From CALBPI01 sp039033995 (GTDB taxonomy: Bacteria; Pseudomonadota; Gammaproteobacteria; Steroidobacterales; Woeseiaceae), in contig JBCCBP010000013.1 of assembly GCA_039033995.1 (NCBI GenBank), positions 1 to 64,000 of the forward strand: a stretch of 64,000 nt of DNA. Reading direction: 5' to 3'. The notes below the pieces were generated by a model, which worked only from the letters and a program-made list of their open reading frames with translations, was not told the origin of the DNA and did no database searches. Numbering within the stretch: the first letter of the stretch is position 1; every line of letters starts with the position of its first letter. The position numbers and the translations under genes are program-made. Of the stretch, positions 61,100 through 64,000 are shown piece after piece.

Positions 61100-62239
61100 A
61101 TGATCAAGAAACCCCTGATTAGCGTAATGATCGCGGTGCTCGGATGGCATTCATTGACCGCCGTCGCCGCGACATTGCCTGAAGATCGGACGGATGTGCT
61201 GTATCACCGCTATGAAGGTGACAACATCACGATCGAAGGCCCGTCTGTTCTCGTGCGTAAACAGGTCGGCAAGAATTTTTCATTCACCGGCAACTGGTAC
61301 GCGGATCTGATCACAAGTGCCTCGATTGATGTCGTTACGACTGCCAGTCCCTACGAGGAAGAACGTAACCAGTATTCCGTAGGCATGGACTACTTGCGTG
61401 GCTCGACGATGATGTCGGTGGGGCTGACCAAAAGTACCGAGTCGGACTTCGACGCCGAGACATGGAGTCTCGCGATTTCCCAAAACCTGTTTGGTGATCT
61501 GACTACCGTGACGCTGGCCTATAGTCTGGGCGACGATATTGTGGGCATGTCGAATGACGAGACGTTCGCGCGCGATGTTGCACGGCAAGTCTATGGCCTT
61601 GGTATCAGTCAGATCTTAACGCGTAACCTGATTGTCAATTTCAACTTTGAAGGCATCACCGATGAAGGTTATCTGAATAACCCGTACCGCTCGGTGCGTT
61701 ACCTGAACGAAGATGGTTTGACCTACAGTTTCCAGGGCGAACGTTACCCGAACACGCGCACCAGTGGTGCGGCAGCATTCGGCGCCCGTTATTACCTGCC
61801 TTATCGCGCTGCTGTCCATGGCGAGTATCGTTTCTTTTCCGATACCTGGGGTATCGAGGCGGACTCCTGGGAGATCGGTTACGTGCATCCCTGGCGGAAT
61901 AAGCTGACCTTCAATATCGGTTATCGTCATTATCAGCAGACTAAGGCGACGTTCTACGAGGATCTGTTCCCGCGCGTGGATTTCCAGAACTTCCTCGCCC
62001 GAGATAAGGAGTTGGCGTCCTTTACCAGCCGTCTGATCCGGACCGGCGTTGCCTGGGATTTCGGAGAAGAGGGCTACGGCATCTTCAGTAAGGCACGCTT
62101 GTCTTTCTTCTGGGACAAGATGCTGATCGATTACGACGATTTCCGCGACTTGCGAGTCACCGGTGTCGCGGCGGGAGAAGAACCAACGTTCTCGTTGGAC
62201 GCCGACGTCATCCAGGTCCTATTCTCAGTCTGGTACTAA
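61100..62239 (+). CDS. DUF3570 outer-membrane protein
   Basis: A 379-residue exported protein (signal peptide about 1-23) matching DUF3570: VLVRKQVGKNFSFTGNWYAD, NQYSVGMDYLRGSTMMSVGL and many alternating beta strands through to the terminal LFSVWY, with an aromatic last residue as in outer-membrane barrels. It is encoded 30 bases after the DUF4266 gene, the usual pair. It ends the plus-strand run that begins with the HzsA-like protein. The last 15 bases overlap the 3' end of the convergent HEXXH gene. Confidence 0.87.
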   Translation: MIKKPLISVMIAVLGWHSLTAVAATLPEDRTDVLYHRYEGDNITIEGPSVLVRKQVGKNFSFTGNWYADLITSASIDVVTTASPYEEERNQYSVGMDYLRGSTMMSVGLTKSTESDFDAETWSLAISQNLFGDLTTVTLAYSLGDDIVGMSNDETFARDVARQVYGLGISQILTRNLIVNFNFEGITDEGYLNNPYRSVRYLNEDGLTYSFQGERYPNTRTSGAAAFGARYYLPYRAAVHGEYRFFSDTWGIEADSWEIGYVHPWRNKLTFNIGYRHYQQTKATFYEDLFPRVDFQNFLARDKELASFTSRLIRTGVAWDFGEEGYGIFSKARLSFFWDKMLIDYDDFRDLRVTGVAAGEEPTFSLDADVIQVLFSVWY

Positions 62240-63634
62240 CGACTCTGCAGAAAGCAGCCCGGTACTCGGCCGCGCTTCCGTTGCTAGCAATCGGCTCAGT
62301 GCTTTCACCGTCTCGCGTTCGTTAGCACCGATCACCCAATATGTCTGATTCTGCCGTTTGCCGGGCTCGACCACGATGACGGTTGCGCGTTTACGCCTGG
62401 CATCCTCGAAAGCCGTCGTTGTCGGTAATGTCATTGGCACGCTCGGGAGTCGTTCCCAGGTCGCGAGAACAACCGTCGATAGCGCTGCGAATGGCGGTGG
62501 GTCGCCAGCGACCTGCTGCATCAGCAACGCGACCTGCCACTGTTGCTGGATTTCTGGTGCCACTGACATAAGGGTTGACGACGTCGTGACCAGTTGCATC
62601 CCGCGCATGTGGGTCGCAAGTGTTGCGCAACGAGATGGCATGGCCGCTTCCATCGTCGCAATGTAGCGATGTACAAAGGCAGCATCGAGTGACTGCTGTG
62701 CCTGCAGATAGTTTAATGCCTCCGGCAGTATCGCCTTGGCGAGTTGGTCGATGTCGGGATGATCGTAAAACGACAGTGGCAACAATTCGTACTGCGCAAA
62801 TGCTGTCGGATGCAGCAGCGTGAGTTCCAGCGCACCGTTGCCCACCGCCGTTGCGACCACTTCGTCGAAAAGGTGGAAAGCCGGTAACGCGCAGACACTT
62901 TCACTGGCGAGAAAGGCATTGAGCAGGCGTTGCTGATGCGCTTCTGATGATTGTTGTTGCCAAAAATGCACGAGCTCGTGTGCGATGACGGGCAGGCGGT
63001 TACGCGCGGTTTCATTGCGGGGCGACTCGATAAACAGCGTATTGGCGTCGAGCGTTGCAAGACTGCCGGCAGACGACGTTCGCGTGGCGATCAACTGGAC
63101 GCTGGGCAGCGCGGTTTGTGGGTTGCCGTACAGGTCGGCCAGCGCATGCCAGAACGACTTGAGTGTGGGCTCGCTCGCCAGCGTATGCAGGCTTGCCCGC
63201 ATTCGGTACAGGTGTGTTGCATCCTGTTGCAGCCAGCGTTGCTGGTGTCTTTCCTGGAAATGCTGCCGAATATCCGCTTCTGTCAGTGCATCCAGACGGT
63301 GGTCACCTGTCACTTCGCGCGGGCCTAAATGGCGCGACGAGACGGCTGCCAGATCGGCAGTGCTTGGCAGTTCGCCGCGCGCCGTACCAAGCGCTGTCAT
63401 CGATGTCGGTTTTTGCCTGAGTTGATACCATCGATCGAGCAACATCCCTTCGTCACGAGCCACGACGATGGTCATGTTGTCGTCCGTGCAGCGAATCACC
63501 TGCGAGAGACAGTCGAGTTGATACGTCAGATTGGTGTTTTCGTTGACCGTGACGCGCGGGCTCGCTGCGTCAGCAATAGAAAAGCCCCCGGCAAGGGGGG
63601 CTATCCATATCAATCGTTTGAGCCAGCGTTGCAT
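62225..63634 (-). CDS. exported HEXXH metallopeptidase-like protein, unknown family
   Basis: A 469-residue protein with a signal peptide (about 1-24). A zinc-binding HELVH is at residues 219-223 in VIAHELVHFWQQ, and a downstream Glu in FDEVVATAVGNG near 263 could be the third ligand, gluzincin style. Two pairs of cysteines are present, one in DCLSQVIRC near the mature N-terminus. The C-terminal half is helical. I do not recognise the family; metallopeptidase activity is inferred from the motif only. Its 3' end overlaps the DUF3570 gene by 15 bases. Confidence 0.7.
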   Translation of the reverse strand: MQRWLKRLIWIAPLAGGFSIADAASPRVTVNENTNLTYQLDCLSQVIRCTDDNMTIVVARDEGMLLDRWYQLRQKPTSMTALGTARGELPSTADLAAVSSRHLGPREVTGDHRLDALTEADIRQHFQERHQQRWLQQDATHLYRMRASLHTLASEPTLKSFWHALADLYGNPQTALPSVQLIATRTSSAGSLATLDANTLFIESPRNETARNRLPVIAHELVHFWQQQSSEAHQQRLLNAFLASESVCALPAFHLFDEVVATAVGNGALELTLLHPTAFAQYELLPLSFYDHPDIDQLAKAILPEALNYLQAQQSLDAAFVHRYIATMEAAMPSRCATLATHMRGMQLVTTSSTLMSVAPEIQQQWQVALLMQQVAGDPPPFAALSTVVLATWERLPSVPMTLPTTTAFEDARRKRATVIVVEPGKRQNQTYWVIGANERETVKALSRLLATEARPSTGLLSAESLVPD

Positions 63635-63672
63635 GGCCTGACTCTAGCGGCCACGTGCCGCCGCTGCAATCG

Positions 63673-64000
63673 TCAGCGTTTGTGGGGCGGCAAAAACCCT
63701 TCGGCTTCCGCTAACGTACCCAACGCTTCTTCCATGATGCTGCGTGCGCTTGCCGTCATCCGGTACAGGTAATTGTGCAGGGCCTGGTCTTGCGGACTGC
63801 GTGACTCGCACTGCGCGCTGTATTCTTCAAATGCACACAGGTTCTGGACGAGATCCGCCGTATGTTTCGGGCACTCGCACTCAACCGTAGTAGACGTGCG
63901 CGCCAATTGCGCCAACTCGACGTCGTTGAAGCGACGGCGTGGAATTTCGTCTTCCATGCTAACGTCGATCGGATGGCGCGAATTCGGTGTCACTTCTTCC
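63673..64000 (-). CDS. partial gene cut by the window edge, possibly a regulator C-terminus
   Basis: 109 codons are visible. A GTG at 63993 could start the gene, but the frame stays open to the window end, so the protein is probably longer. The visible part, RRRFNDVELAQLARTSTTVE followed by CECPKHTADLVQNLCAFEEY and a helical end, resembles the C-terminal tail I have seen on MerR-type, B12-binding light or stress regulators, but the match is from memory and weak. Cysteines and a His (CECPKH) could bind metal. Confidence 0.5.
   Translation of the reverse strand, partial: EEVTPNSRHPIDVSMEDEIPRRRFNDVELAQLARTSTTVECECPKHTADLVQNLCAFEEYSAQCESRSPQDQALHNYLYRMTASARSIMEEALGTLAEAEGFLPPHKR

Overview
The window reads as about 64 kb of chromosome from a Gram-negative proteobacterium, most likely a free-living gammaproteobacterium. 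GC looks to be in the high fifties by eye. Supporting signs are RND efflux systems, Omp85 and TonB-type proteins, MsrPQ, Bcr/CflA and CreD proteins, many lipoproteins, and dense packing with short operons and convergent genes almost touching. No tRNA or rRNA gene, insertion sequence, prophage or CRISPR array was seen. The genus cannot be fixed from the sequence alone.

Layout. 1-950: two small secreted proteins and a strong terminator. 955-9647 (minus): CreD, a secreted protein with an internal duplication, and a tripartite RND system whose outer-membrane channel is fused to a periplasmic binding-protein-like domain. 9760-14732 (minus): a six-gene run (alpha/beta hydrolase, short-chain dehydrogenase, DUF547 protein, MsrP, MsrQ, unknown protein). 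14733-18574: a long leader holding a complete T-box riboswitch, then a type-2 isoleucyl-tRNA synthetase with a permuted HIGH motif. 18726-25032: a small unknown protein, an M49-like lipoprotein peptidase, a Bcr/CflA transporter, FolE, a lipocalin, MsrA and a DMT exporter. 25056-32697: a TPR/TonB-C protein with a repeat tail, a DUF4139 protein, then a minus-strand run TetR - beta-propeller - EamA - MscS - glutaredoxin-like/DUF3429 fusion. 32822-38516: a second RND system (adaptor, pump, NodT-type channel) divergent from the TetR gene. 38618-43026: an Omp85-like barrel, a membrane protein, and an overlapping sirtuin/MBL-RNase pair. 43349-47875: histidine kinase, double-receiver regulator and TonB-C protein in one operon. 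47951-50532: a BASS-family transporter and two secreted proteins. 50607-62239: two facing cell-envelope blocks rich in CxxCH haem-binding motifs. 62225-64000: a HEXXH protein and an edge-truncated gene.

The clearest novelty is 15165-18574. A textbook transcriptional T-box has an AUC specifier, a UGGU acceptor-pairing bulge and mutually exclusive antiterminator and terminator. It stands in front of an IleRS2 whose HIGH signature reads G-I-H-H. T-boxes are typical of Firmicutes and Actinobacteria and unusual in Gammaproteobacteria, so the unit looks like an acquired, uncharged-tRNA-Ile-inducible, probably mupirocin-insensitive second IleRS.

The second area of interest is 50607-62239. On the minus strand there is a one-haem-motif protein, a lipoprotein with two cytochrome-like modules and a LamG domain, and a Tat-exported protein. 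On the plus strand there is an HzsA-like lipoprotein with two haem motifs, an SH3b/barrel protein, a second barrel, a DUF4266 lipoprotein and a DUF3570 protein. Together they look like an uncharacterised redox or surface system of the outer envelope.
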